From: Vibrio sp. 10N
GTDB taxonomy: Bacteria; Pseudomonadota; Gammaproteobacteria; Enterobacterales; Vibrionaceae
DNA: 64,000 nt
Reading direction: 5' to 3'
NCBI RefSeq assembly: GCF_036245475.1
Contig: NZ_BTPM01000001.1
Span: 620,001 to 684,000, forward strand
In this document: positions 1 through 7,012 of the stretch, in pieces
Numbering within the stretch: the first letter of the stretch is position 1
Layout of the letters: each line of letters starts with the position of its first letter
The notes under the pieces: model-generated
What the model was told of the DNA's origin: nothing
What the model saw: the letters and a program-made list of their open reading frames with translations, nothing else
Database searches by the model: none
Position numbers and translations under genes: made by a program

Positions 1-446
1 GTTATCTAGAAACCGGTGAGTGGGATCCTAAGCCAACGGTGGCGACAACTTCAAACGCGATGGACGTGAGCCAGCCAAACAACTGGCCACGTATCGAAGA
101 GCTATGCCAAATCAAAGGCTGGGGTCTAGATACCTTGGGCAAAGGCATGGTGACCGATGAGCAAAGCGCTGAGTCTGTGCGTGATCTCAACGCTCAAGGC
201 TACCTGTGTGAGCCGCACGGCGCGATTGCTTACCGTTTGCTAGATGAGCAGTTGCAAGAAGGTGAAACAGGCCTATTCTTGTGTACCGCGCACCCAGCTA
301 AGTTCAAAGAAGTGGTGGATGATATCCTCGAGTCAGACATTGACCTTCCGGGGCCTCTAGCGAAGCACGCAGCGATGGAATTGTTATCAGAAGATCTTGA
401 TAACGACTTCGATGCACTGAAAGCAGTATTGCGCCGAGTACAATAA
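1..446 (+). CDS. thrC: threonine synthase, C-terminal part (5' end cut by window)
   Basis: Last step of threonine biosynthesis: O-phosphohomoserine to threonine, PLP-dependent, cytoplasmic. Only the last 147 residues are in the window, reading in frame from base 3. The visible part has the ThrC-like stretch MDVSQPNNWPRIEEL, which belongs to the late part of the catalytic fold, and a C-terminal segment containing LFLCTAHPAKFKE typical of the enterobacterial-type ThrC of about 425 residues. An in-frame GTG at 39 is internal and not a start. A strong terminator follows 20 bp after the stop, so it is probably the last gene of a thr operon lying to the left. Identification is by recognition of the C-terminal sequence only. 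Confidence 0.9.
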   Translation, partial: YLETGEWDPKPTVATTSNAMDVSQPNNWPRIEELCQIKGWGLDTLGKGMVTDEQSAESVRDLNAQGYLCEPHGAIAYRLLDEQLQEGETGLFLCTAHPAKFKEVVDDILESDIDLPGPLAKHAAMELLSEDLDNDFDALKAVLRRVQ

Positions 447-465
447 TCGGTCTTGACGATATAAA

Positions 466-500
466 TGCCCAAGCGAGTCGCTCGCTTGGGCATTTTTTTA
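466..500 (+). terminator. Rho-independent terminator after thrC
   Basis: Stem ATGCCCAAGCGAG / CTCGCTTGGGCAT with a very short loop followed by a run of seven T. It ends the thrC transcript. Confidence 0.9.
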
Positions 501-601
501 TCTTCAATAAACCGCACTGTGGCGGTTGACCTCAGGTTAAGTTGAGGCTTTAAACTGGTGGCCAATTAAGCCCATTGGAAAACCAACGAATAGGAAGCCC
601 C

Positions 602-1432
602 ATGTCCCCAAATCAGTTGCAGCAGTACTTAAACAGAGTAGATCTTACGCTTAGTGGCGTCGATGGCGGTGTTGTCAGTAGTCGGTTTTTAGCGAGCTAT
701 GCACATTTAACTCAGTTGCAAAAAGCTCAGCACCTCACGATTCCTTTCGAGAACTTTGATGTGTTTGCTGGTGAGGCCATCAGTCTTGAGCCTGAGGTGC
801 GTTTTGACAAGTTAGTGAATCAGTCTCGTGGTGGTTACTGCTTTGAAGTGAATGCGTTGTTTTTAGAGGTGTTAAGCTCGCTCGGATATCATGCTAAACC
901 AAAGCTCGCTCGCGTGCACCTTGCTGATACGCCATCAGGGCGAAGCCATCAAGTGACGCTTGTGACGATAAAGGATGAGCAATGGGTGGTCGATGTCGGT
1001 TTTGGCTCTAACACGCCCCGTTCACCCATCAAGTTGGTTGCCAATATTGAGCAACAGGCGGACTTTCAAGTGTTTCGGTTTATTGAGGTGGAGGATTTTG
1101 GTTACCTTTTGCAGCGCCGCGTTGAGGAAGGGTGGCAGGATCTTTACAGCCTAGATATGACGTTTGTTGGCGAAGGTGATATCGAGTATGCCAACCACTA
1201 TACATCAACCAGTACAAACACCGTGTTTACGCAATCTATGACAGCGGCATTGGCGACGAAAGAGGGGAGTGTGACCCTGCTCGATACGACACTGCGCTGT
1301 CGTCACTGCGATCAAGAAGTATGGGCGCTCGATCTGAAACAAGACCATTACTTTGAGGTTATCGAGAAGGAGATGGGGATTGTTTTTCCAGAAGAAAAGC
1401 GAGCCCATGTATTAGCTCGCTTGTATCCATAA
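602..1432 (+). CDS. arylamine N-acetyltransferase (NAT family)
   Basis: Transfers acetyl from acetyl-CoA to arylamines, hydrazines or related small amines; cytoplasmic. 276 residues, the usual length of bacterial NAT. The Cys-His-Asp triad is visible: Cys80 in RGGYCFE, His116 in GRSHQVT and Asp131 in VVDVGFG. An N-terminal PFENFDV motif is also typical. An upstream in-frame TTG at 575 exists, but ATG 602 has a good ribosome site (AGGAAG, about 5 bp upstream) and gives the family-like N-terminus. It stands alone between a terminator and a convergent carbamate kinase. Its native substrate is unknown. Confidence 0.9.
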   Translation: MSPNQLQQYLNRVDLTLSGVDGGVVSSRFLASYAHLTQLQKAQHLTIPFENFDVFAGEAISLEPEVRFDKLVNQSRGGYCFEVNALFLEVLSSLGYHAKPKLARVHLADTPSGRSHQVTLVTIKDEQWVVDVGFGSNTPRSPIKLVANIEQQADFQVFRFIEVEDFGYLLQRRVEEGWQDLYSLDMTFVGEGDIEYANHYTSTSTNTVFTQSMTAALATKEGSVTLLDTTLRCRHCDQEVWALDLKQDHYFEVIEKEMGIVFPEEKRAHVLARLYP

Positions 1433-1480
1433 ACGTTTTTTGCCAGTAGTTCCGCAGTGTGCACGATGGACTTTGGGATC

Positions 1481-2413
1481 TTATAGCGCGGGTTCCAGCG
1501 TCTTTTCGACGTATATATGAGTGCCAGACTGATAGGTGGTGATTTCCATGGCTTTGTGTAAATCACCAATATGACCAATCCCTGAGGTGGCTCTGGCAAA
1601 TTGAACGCAAGCATCGACCTTCGGCTTCATTGAGCCTTCTGCAAATTGGTATTGCTCAATTTCATCGGCACTGATTTCAAACAGCGGTCTTTCAGTGGGT
1701 TTGCCCCAATCGACACAGACATTTTCCCCATCGGTCAGGATAACAAAATGTTCGGCCGCTAATTGTTTCGCCAAGACGGCCGCAGCGAAGTCTTTATCAA
1801 TGACAGCTTCGACGCCTCGCAGACGTCCTTGTTCGCGCACCACAGGCGCGCCTCCACCCCCACAACAAATCACAATGTGATCGCGATTGAGGAGGGTTTG
1901 TATCGAATCAATTTCTACGATGCGTTGTGGTAACGGTGATGGCACTACGCGGCGCCAATATTGGCCATCTTGTTTGATATGCCATCCGTGTTGCTGCGCA
2001 AGGCTTTGTGCCTGTTGCTCATCATAGACAGGGCCTATGTACTTAGTTGGATCCGAAAAGGCGGGATCAGTAGCGTCGACTTCGATTTGCGTCAGTATGG
2101 TCGTACAACGTTTTTCCGGCATCACTTTTTGAATGCCTTGTTCAATCAAGTAACCAATCATGCCTTGGCTTTCAGCCCCAAGAACATCCAGAGGGTAAGG
2201 AGGCGTCTCGGTGTAATTGAGGTTTTGCAGGGCAAGTAAGCCCACCTGTGGCCCATTACCGTGCACAATGACTAAGCGATAACGCTCGCTCAACTTGGCA
2301 AGGGCCGCCGTCGTTTTATCGATGTTCTTTACCTGGTTTTCACAGCTCATGGTTTCGCCGCGCTGCAATAGTGCGTTGCCGCCTACAGCAACAACAAGAA
2401 TGGGTTTACTCAT
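1481..2413 (-). CDS. arcC: carbamate kinase
   Basis: Uses carbamoyl phosphate and ADP to make ATP, CO2 and ammonia; the energy-yielding last step of arginine or agmatine deiminase pathways. 310 residues, normal for the family. Visible motifs are VVAVGGNALLQRGE at the N-terminus, HGNGPQVGLL at 51-60, an AESQGMIGYLIEQ segment and a GGGGAPV loop. ATG at 2413 has AAGGAG about 7 bp upstream. It is divergent from the carbamoyltransferase at 2837, so the two products would act in sequence. There is no arginine deiminase gene nearby. The divergent gap carries repeated operator-like elements also found next to the TetR gene at 6279. Confidence 0.93.
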   Translation of the reverse strand: MSKPILVVAVGGNALLQRGETMSCENQVKNIDKTTAALAKLSERYRLVIVHGNGPQVGLLALQNLNYTETPPYPLDVLGAESQGMIGYLIEQGIQKVMPEKRCTTILTQIEVDATDPAFSDPTKYIGPVYDEQQAQSLAQQHGWHIKQDGQYWRRVVPSPLPQRIVEIDSIQTLLNRDHIVICCGGGGAPVVREQGRLRGVEAVIDKDFAAAVLAKQLAAEHFVILTDGENVCVDWGKPTERPLFEISADEIEQYQFAEGSMKPKVDACVQFARATSGIGHIGDLHKAMEITTYQSGTHIYVEKTLEPAL

Positions 2414-2836
2414 GGCTCACTCCTTATAATCTGCTCACCTGCTCTCGATGGTGATTGGCAGGTAAGTGACTTGTGATGACCCATTTACTATTCAATGTGC
2501 GTGAAGATATCGGATTGACGAGAATCAGTTTTCTTTTCTCAATCAACAAACCCAACAAGAAGTGTTGCCAAGGTCAATATTTCGTTTAAAAACGGGCCGT
2601 GGTGACCGATGGTTGATTCTGATCTCACGGTAGCGGCCAAAATCGCGAAAATTTACTAACAAAGTCACATATCGGTTTTTGCAGGCCGAAATTTGATGAT
2701 TGCCGACTTTTTTTACTGCCAAAAGGTCGATAGACCGATGTTTGATTCTGAGTGACGAATAGGGATTGGAAACTCGCCAAGATAGTGCTCAAGGCAATCA
2801 CGCCGATGCCAGATGACCTTATCAAGGAGTGTTACT
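2414..2836. promoter_or_regulatory. divergent arcC / carbamoyltransferase regulatory region with repeated operator-like elements
   Basis: This 423-bp gap has no convincing gene. Two direct copies of GACCGATGKTTGATTCTGA lie at 2604-2622 and 2733-2751 (18 of 19 identical, 129 bp apart). The core of these copies matches the palindrome at 6194-6209 (ATTGATTCTGATCAAT) at 12/16 (2612-2627) and 11/16 (2741-2756). A third match in opposite orientation is at 2514-2529 (13/16). Inference: these are binding sites of the TetR protein encoded at 6279, or of another regulator shared by both gaps. The ribosome site AAGGAG at 2824-2829 fixes the start of the carbamoyltransferase. Confidence 0.5.
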
Positions 2837-3883
2837 ATGAAACTTCCAGCTTCCAGCGCAACCGAACTCAACAAAGAAGGTTTACGCCACTTCTTAAAAA
2901 CTCAAGATTTCAGCAAGCAAGAGTTGACGGATATTTTGGAACTCATGGCTATGCTAAAAGAGGCGCGCAGAGACAACGCCGTGCCACAGCTATTTAAAAA
3001 CAAAACCATCGCGATGATTTTCGAGCAGCCTTCAACAAGAACGCGCGTCTCTTTTGAAGCCGCGGCAACCTTGCTCGGTGGTCATGCTCAATTCCTGTCA
3101 CCTAAAGATATCCACTTAGGTGCCAAAGAGTCTTTGGAAGACACCGGACGCGTACTGTCACGTATGGTCGATATTATGATGGCGCGAGTTGATAGCCACG
3201 ATACGGTTGCTGGATTAGCCAAGTCGTCCACCGTACCCGTCATTAATGGTCTGTGTGACTGGCTTCATCCAACGCAAATCATGGCGGACTTGTTTACCAT
3301 TCAAGAGCATTTACCTGAAGGTAAGCAACTGAGTGATTTGACAGTTGCCTTCGTTGGAGATGCTACCAATGTCGCCTCATCACTCATGTTTGCCTGTACA
3401 CGCTTTGGTGCTGACTATAAACACATTGGTCCAAAACAGTATTGCCCACCTCAAGAGTGGATTGATATCGCTCTTGATAACTGTGAATCGTCAGGCTCTA
3501 AACTTACGGTTACCGATGACATTAGTGCGGTAGAAGGCTGCGACATTTTGGTTGCTGATAGCTTCTATTGGTTTGGCCAAGAAGCAGAGAAAGAAGCGCG
3601 CTTATCTGCATTTATGCCAAACTATGTGGTCACTAAAGAGCTTTTGGATCGTGCTGGGCCAAATGCCATGTTCATGCATTGTTTGCCTGCGAATGATCAG
3701 CGCGAATGTACCCGTGAGGTGATGGAGTGCGAGCGTTCGGTGATTTTTGATGAAGCAGAAAACCGCCTCACAGCTCAGATGGCACTGCTGGTGTACTTTA
3801 CGTATAAACACACTAAACAGCCTTCCGCAGAAACAGTGAAGCGGCATGAAGAGCGCGTGAACGCTTTCTTAGCGAAAATCTAA
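2837..3883 (+). CDS. carbamoyltransferase, putrescine carbamoyltransferase type
   Basis: Aspartate/ornithine carbamoyltransferase superfamily, 348 residues. Carbamoyl-phosphate motif STRTR is at 66-70, HPTQ at 144-147 and HCLP at 281-284. The ornithine-binding DxWxSMG loop is absent: the equivalent place reads DSFYWFG (241-247) followed by QEAEKEARL. The segments LVD-type IMMARVDSH, STVPVINGLCDW and FDEAENRLT resemble the Enterococcus putrescine carbamoyltransferase as I remember it, and a long C-terminal helix is present. The likely reaction in catabolic use is N-carbamoylputrescine plus phosphate to putrescine plus carbamoyl phosphate, feeding the divergent carbamate kinase. ATG 2837 is chosen for its AAGGAG site; an upstream in-frame ATG at 2813 lacks one. 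Generic annotation as ornithine carbamoyltransferase is the alternative. Confidence 0.8.
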   Translation: MKLPASSATELNKEGLRHFLKTQDFSKQELTDILELMAMLKEARRDNAVPQLFKNKTIAMIFEQPSTRTRVSFEAAATLLGGHAQFLSPKDIHLGAKESLEDTGRVLSRMVDIMMARVDSHDTVAGLAKSSTVPVINGLCDWLHPTQIMADLFTIQEHLPEGKQLSDLTVAFVGDATNVASSLMFACTRFGADYKHIGPKQYCPPQEWIDIALDNCESSGSKLTVTDDISAVEGCDILVADSFYWFGQEAEKEARLSAFMPNYVVTKELLDRAGPNAMFMHCLPANDQRECTREVMECERSVIFDEAENRLTAQMALLVYFTYKHTKQPSAETVKRHEERVNAFLAKI

Positions 3884-3916
3884 ACCACTCGCTTCATCAT
3901 CGTTGGCTAGAAAACA

Positions 3917-3939
3917 AAAGGGGCATCATGCCCCTTTTT
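3917..3939. terminator. bidirectional terminator between carbamoyltransferase and GNAT genes
   Basis: AAAAGGGGCAT / ATGCCCCTTTTT hairpin in a convergent gap, with A tract on one side and T tract on the other, so it can serve both genes. Confidence 0.85.
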
Positions 3940-3953
3940 GCTGTGTGAGAAGT

Positions 3954-4388
3954 TTATGCTGCGCAGCTCAGTGTTTTGCGAAGGCCGATACGACTATGGC
4001 CTTTAGGAAAGTCTTCAAAACGCGTGAACTCAACAAAACCCAGCTTTTGATAAAACACTGGCGCCTGCCAACTTTGGGTCCACAACCAAAGCCCCGATAG
4101 CTTGTGGTCAATGGCGTACTGCTCGGCATGTTTCATTAGCTTACTGCCCATCCCGGTACCTCGGCAGCGGTCGTCGACCCAAAGTTCATCGATATACATC
4201 CAATCCCAAAGCAGATCCGCCGTCAGGGCAGCAATTAGCTCATCGTTGTCATCGCGCACGGTCCAGTTCACGCGCTGTTTATCATAGGGAGGCGCAACTT
4301 GCGTTTGACCATGAGATTCAAGACCCGCGGTCAGCTCACTCTGTGTCTTGGCATCTATACTGCCTTGGGCGAATTCGATGTTGAGCAT
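3954..4388 (-). CDS. GNAT family N-acetyltransferase
   Basis: Acetyl-CoA-dependent N-acetyltransferase of 144 residues, a complete single GNAT domain. The acetyl-CoA loop (motif A) is RGTGMG at 76-81, preceded by the strand IDELWVDD. The C-terminal strand FYQKLGFVEF is the usual motif B signature. ATG at 4388 has GAGGTG about 5 bp upstream. It is convergent with the carbamoyltransferase and lies downstream of the antiporter gene on the same strand, separated by 229 bp with a hairpin, so it may or may not be cotranscribed. The substrate cannot be told from sequence; a polyamine or amino-acid substrate would suit the neighbourhood, but that is only inference. Confidence 0.85.
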   Translation of the reverse strand: MLNIEFAQGSIDAKTQSELTAGLESHGQTQVAPPYDKQRVNWTVRDDNDELIAALTADLLWDWMYIDELWVDDRCRGTGMGSKLMKHAEQYAIDHKLSGLWLWTQSWQAPVFYQKLGFVEFTRFEDFPKGHSRIGLRKTLSCAA

Positions 4389-4547
4389 TGTGCACCTCTT
4401 TTACTGCATAACCGGATAGTAAGATAATTGCAGCAGATGGTACTAGAGTCGGCGAGGTTTGCCTATGTGTGCCAGCGGGGTATGAGTGAATTGTTGCTAA
4501 CGAAGTGACAATGGTGACTAGAGATTGGGGAGCGATGAGAGAGGAAG

Positions 4548-4577
4548 GCCACCAGTAGGCCAAAAGCTACTGGTGGC
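4548..4577. other. long perfect hairpin downstream of the antiporter gene
   Basis: GCCACCAGTAG / CTACTGGTGGC, an 11-bp perfect stem with an 8-nt loop, 41 bp beyond the antiporter stop. There is no T tract on either strand, so it is not a standard intrinsic terminator. It could stabilise the 3' end of the mRNA. Confidence 0.6.
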
Positions 4578-4601
4578 AAATAACTGCGGTCTTTGTTGCG
4601 C

Positions 4602-4622
4602 GGTTATTGGTTATTGGTTATT
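4602..4622. repeat. three tandem GGTTATT heptamers across the antiporter stop codon
   Basis: Three exact head-to-tail copies of GGTTATT followed by a partial fourth (GGT). The reverse-strand stop codon at 4618-4620 lies inside the repeat. A seven-base unit would shift frame if copy number changed. Confidence 0.7.
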
Positions 4623-6021
4623 GGTGCTGTAGCTGAGTGGTGTCAGAGCGCACTCCACGGGAGGTACGATAGATGTAGATTTCACCAATGAGGATGGCAA
4701 TACCAATGCCAGTCCCGACTTGCCAGAAGTATGACCAATCAAATGGAACGCCAGGCACCCAGAAGAAGGTAACCACACCGCCAATCAATAGTAGCATCGG
4801 TACGTAACACATAAGGCGGATCAGAGTTTTACCACCGGGTACTTTGTAAGGTCGGTTGAGTGCGGCGTCTATCTTTCGAAGTTTTAAGAACGCTGGGAAC
4901 ATTACGATGTACGACATTAAGAGAATGATGGCACCTAGGGAAAAGACGTTCCAGAACAGATCTTCATTCCCACCGTAAGTCGCTACGACCGCGTAAGTGA
5001 TCATGGTAATGGTTGCCACAATCCCATTCCAAATCGGCGCGCCAATCGGTGTACCTTGCTTAGTTGTGCGGGCAAACACTTGTGGCATATCGCCATTTTT
5101 TGCTGCATACAAGGCAACATAGTTAACCCCCACAGACCAGTTGGTAATGTTGGCCACTAGGGTAAACATAAAACAGACGGCAAGAATGTTGATGATGATT
5201 CCTGTGATGCCCTCGATGCCAAATAAGATCACTAAACTTTCATATAAGCCGGCAGACGCTGAGATCTGATCGAGTGGCAGTGCCGCTTGCACACCAAACG
5301 TTGCCAGTAAATAGAAAAAGGCGATCAGCATACCACCTAGAATGGTCGCTTTGGGGATATCTTTCTTAGGATTAGCCATCGAGTCAGATGCGCCAGACAC
5401 CACTTCAAAACCGAGTAAGTTAAACAGCATCACAGACAGGATCGCGAAGCCGACGGTAAATGAAGGGGCAAAGGCGCTGGCACTGAAGTCATTCGCCACT
5501 TCGCCATTAAGCGCCTGAATAATGCCGCCAATGCCGAGAACGGACATGATCAGTACTTTTAGAATCGCACCCAGCGACGAAATCCAGTTCGCGTCAGCCA
5601 CTGGCTTGGTACTGATGTAAGAGCACAGCCAACTTACCGCAATCGAGATGCCTGCGATTTGCCATGGGGTAAACGTTTTGCCGATCACTTGGCCCAGTAC
5701 CACGGCGAACAAATAGAATACGGCAGGGATCCACAAGGCATAGTTAACCCAGTAAAACCACGCGGTACGAGCGCCCCAGTTGCGGCCAAAAGCGCGTTTG
5801 ACCCAGTCATAAATGCCCCCTTCGGCAGGATAGGTGGTCGCCAGTTCAGCCGTTACCAGTCCGTAAGGCAAAAAGAACAGCACCAAAATGACGAACCACC
5901 AGAAAATGCCTCCGGGGCCAGCAACAGCGGTCGCGGCTACCGTGTCGACCACGAGCACAGTGCATACCCCAAATAGGACGATATCAACCAGCCCTAATTT
6001 CTTTGTTTGTTTTTCTTGCAT
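4618..6021 (-). CDS. APC-family amino acid/polyamine antiporter (agmatine/putrescine exchanger type)
   Basis: Inner-membrane transporter of 467 residues with about 12 hydrophobic segments, of the APC superfamily. The N-terminal helix has VLVVDTVAATAVAGPGG, and YPAEGGIYDWVKRAFG follows helix 2; both resemble AguD-type agmatine:putrescine antiporters. Its position between a putrescine-type carbamoyltransferase and a TetR regulator supports agmatine/putrescine exchange, but the substrate is inferred. ATG 6021 has a GGAGAAATG site upstream. It is divergent from the TetR gene; the gap holds a perfect inverted repeat (6194-6209) that overlaps a candidate -35 for this gene. The C-terminus runs into a heptamer repeat. 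Other APC members (glutamate/GABA type) remain possible. Confidence 0.75.
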   Translation of the reverse strand: MQEKQTKKLGLVDIVLFGVCTVLVVDTVAATAVAGPGGIFWWFVILVLFFLPYGLVTAELATTYPAEGGIYDWVKRAFGRNWGARTAWFYWVNYALWIPAVFYLFAVVLGQVIGKTFTPWQIAGISIAVSWLCSYISTKPVADANWISSLGAILKVLIMSVLGIGGIIQALNGEVANDFSASAFAPSFTVGFAILSVMLFNLLGFEVVSGASDSMANPKKDIPKATILGGMLIAFFYLLATFGVQAALPLDQISASAGLYESLVILFGIEGITGIIINILAVCFMFTLVANITNWSVGVNYVALYAAKNGDMPQVFARTTKQGTPIGAPIWNGIVATITMITYAVVATYGGNEDLFWNVFSLGAIILLMSYIVMFPAFLKLRKIDAALNRPYKVPGGKTLIRLMCYVPMLLLIGGVVTFFWVPGVPFDWSYFWQVGTGIGIAILIGEIYIYRTSRGVRSDTTQLQHQ

Positions 6022-6193
6022 AACATTTCTCCAAGGCGTGGATTAAGTTATTAAATGACACACCAGGGATTAAAACAGACCCAACGGTTAGCAACTGAGG
6101 GAGGAATCTGACATCGGTGATTAATAAATCGACGCAAGGTAAAACGTGAAGGCGTTACCAAATCCGCGACGCGGTTAAGGTTATCTCGAAATA

Positions 6194-6209
6194 ATTGATT
6201 CTGATCAAT
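6194..6209. promoter_or_regulatory. palindromic operator candidate between antiporter and TetR genes
   Basis: ATTGAT-TCTG-ATCAAT, a perfect 6-bp inverted repeat with a 4-bp centre. On the minus strand TTGATC (6208-6203), a 17-bp spacer and GATAAC form a plausible weak promoter for the antiporter, so a bound repressor would block it. Related sequences occur in the arcC/carbamoyltransferase gap. A TetR dimer site in the divergent gap beside its own gene is a common arrangement. Confidence 0.6.
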
Positions 6210-6278
6210 CCCTTAAAAGGGTATGACAATGCTATGTTAGTGTTGATTTGGTATCGGTTGCATATGTAGAGGGCTGCG

Positions 6279-6932
6279 ATGGGAACTGGAAACGCACATC
6301 AAAAAGTAGAGCGAATCAAACAAGCCGCGGTCGATCTGATTGAGCGCGGTGATATCAATACGCTGTCGATTTACGACATTGCTCGTCGGGCAAAAATCGC
6401 GACGTCGACGGTTTACCATCACTTCCCGAATATTGAAGCACTGTTTTTAGCGATTGCGGATGATGTGTTTACCAGCTTAGATATTATGTTGTCGGAAGTA
6501 GAAGCAACGCCGCATTTTGAACGTTGGCAGGACATAACGCTTGCGATTGAAGGCGCGTATATTCGTAACTATCAAACCAACAAAGTCGCGACCAAGTTGA
6601 TTTTGGGGCAGCACAAATTTTATGAGTTGCGTCATGCCGACTTTGAGCATGACCAAGTGTTGGGAAAGCGGATTCGAGATATTTACCAGCAGCATTTCGT
6701 TTTGCCAGCGCTACCCAGCAACTACAACATATTTGCTATCGCTCTTCAGGCGGCGGATAAGGTTTATAGCACGTTTTACAACGAGTCTGGCCATCAAGAG
6801 ATCAGCCATGCAGCGGGTGAAGAAGGTTGTCGATTGGCGCTGGCGTACCTATCGCTGTATTTACCGCAGTATTTGGCGCGGGTGCCAACTGCGGTGCAGG
6901 CTAATGATGCCGAGTTGATGTTTCACTATTAG
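6279..6932 (+). CDS. TetR/AcrR family transcriptional regulator
   Basis: 217 residues. The N-terminal helix-turn-helix covers about 12-58, with LSIYDIARRAKIATSTVYHHF as recognition region, typical of TetR; the remainder is an all-helical ligand/dimer domain without family-defining motifs I recognise. ATG 6279 follows an AGAGGG site. It is divergent from the antiporter gene with a 16-bp palindrome in between, which suggests autoregulation and control of the antiporter, and by the related repeats also of arcC and the carbamoyltransferase. The ligand is unknown; agmatine, putrescine or carbamoylputrescine are natural guesses from context. It ends at a bidirectional terminator shared with cstA. 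Confidence 0.9.
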   Translation: MGTGNAHQKVERIKQAAVDLIERGDINTLSIYDIARRAKIATSTVYHHFPNIEALFLAIADDVFTSLDIMLSEVEATPHFERWQDITLAIEGAYIRNYQTNKVATKLILGQHKFYELRHADFEHDQVLGKRIRDIYQQHFVLPALPSNYNIFAIALQAADKVYSTFYNESGHQEISHAAGEEGCRLALAYLSLYLPQYLARVPTAVQANDAELMFHY

Positions 6933-6944
6933 AGTTTCAGTCAT

Positions 6945-6983
6945 TAAAAAAGCCCCTAACGGAGGTTAGGGGCTTTGTGTTTT
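6945..6983. terminator. bidirectional terminator between TetR gene and cstA
   Basis: AGCCCCTAAC-GGAG-GTTAGGGGCT with flanking A6 and T-rich tracts, in a convergent gap. Confidence 0.9.
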
Positions 6984-7012
6984 GTTAGTGAAGCTTGGCG
7001 TTTAGGGATAAC

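Noticed and set aside
2837..3883. Ornithine carbamoyltransferase (arcB/argF) annotation
   Set aside because: The ornithine-binding SMG loop is missing and several segments fit putrescine carbamoyltransferase better; no arginine deiminase gene is adjacent.
4336..4563. Reverse-strand frame of 75 codons upstream of the GNAT gene
   Set aside because: Overlaps the start of the GNAT gene in another frame, covers the 4548 hairpin and lacks a ribosome site.
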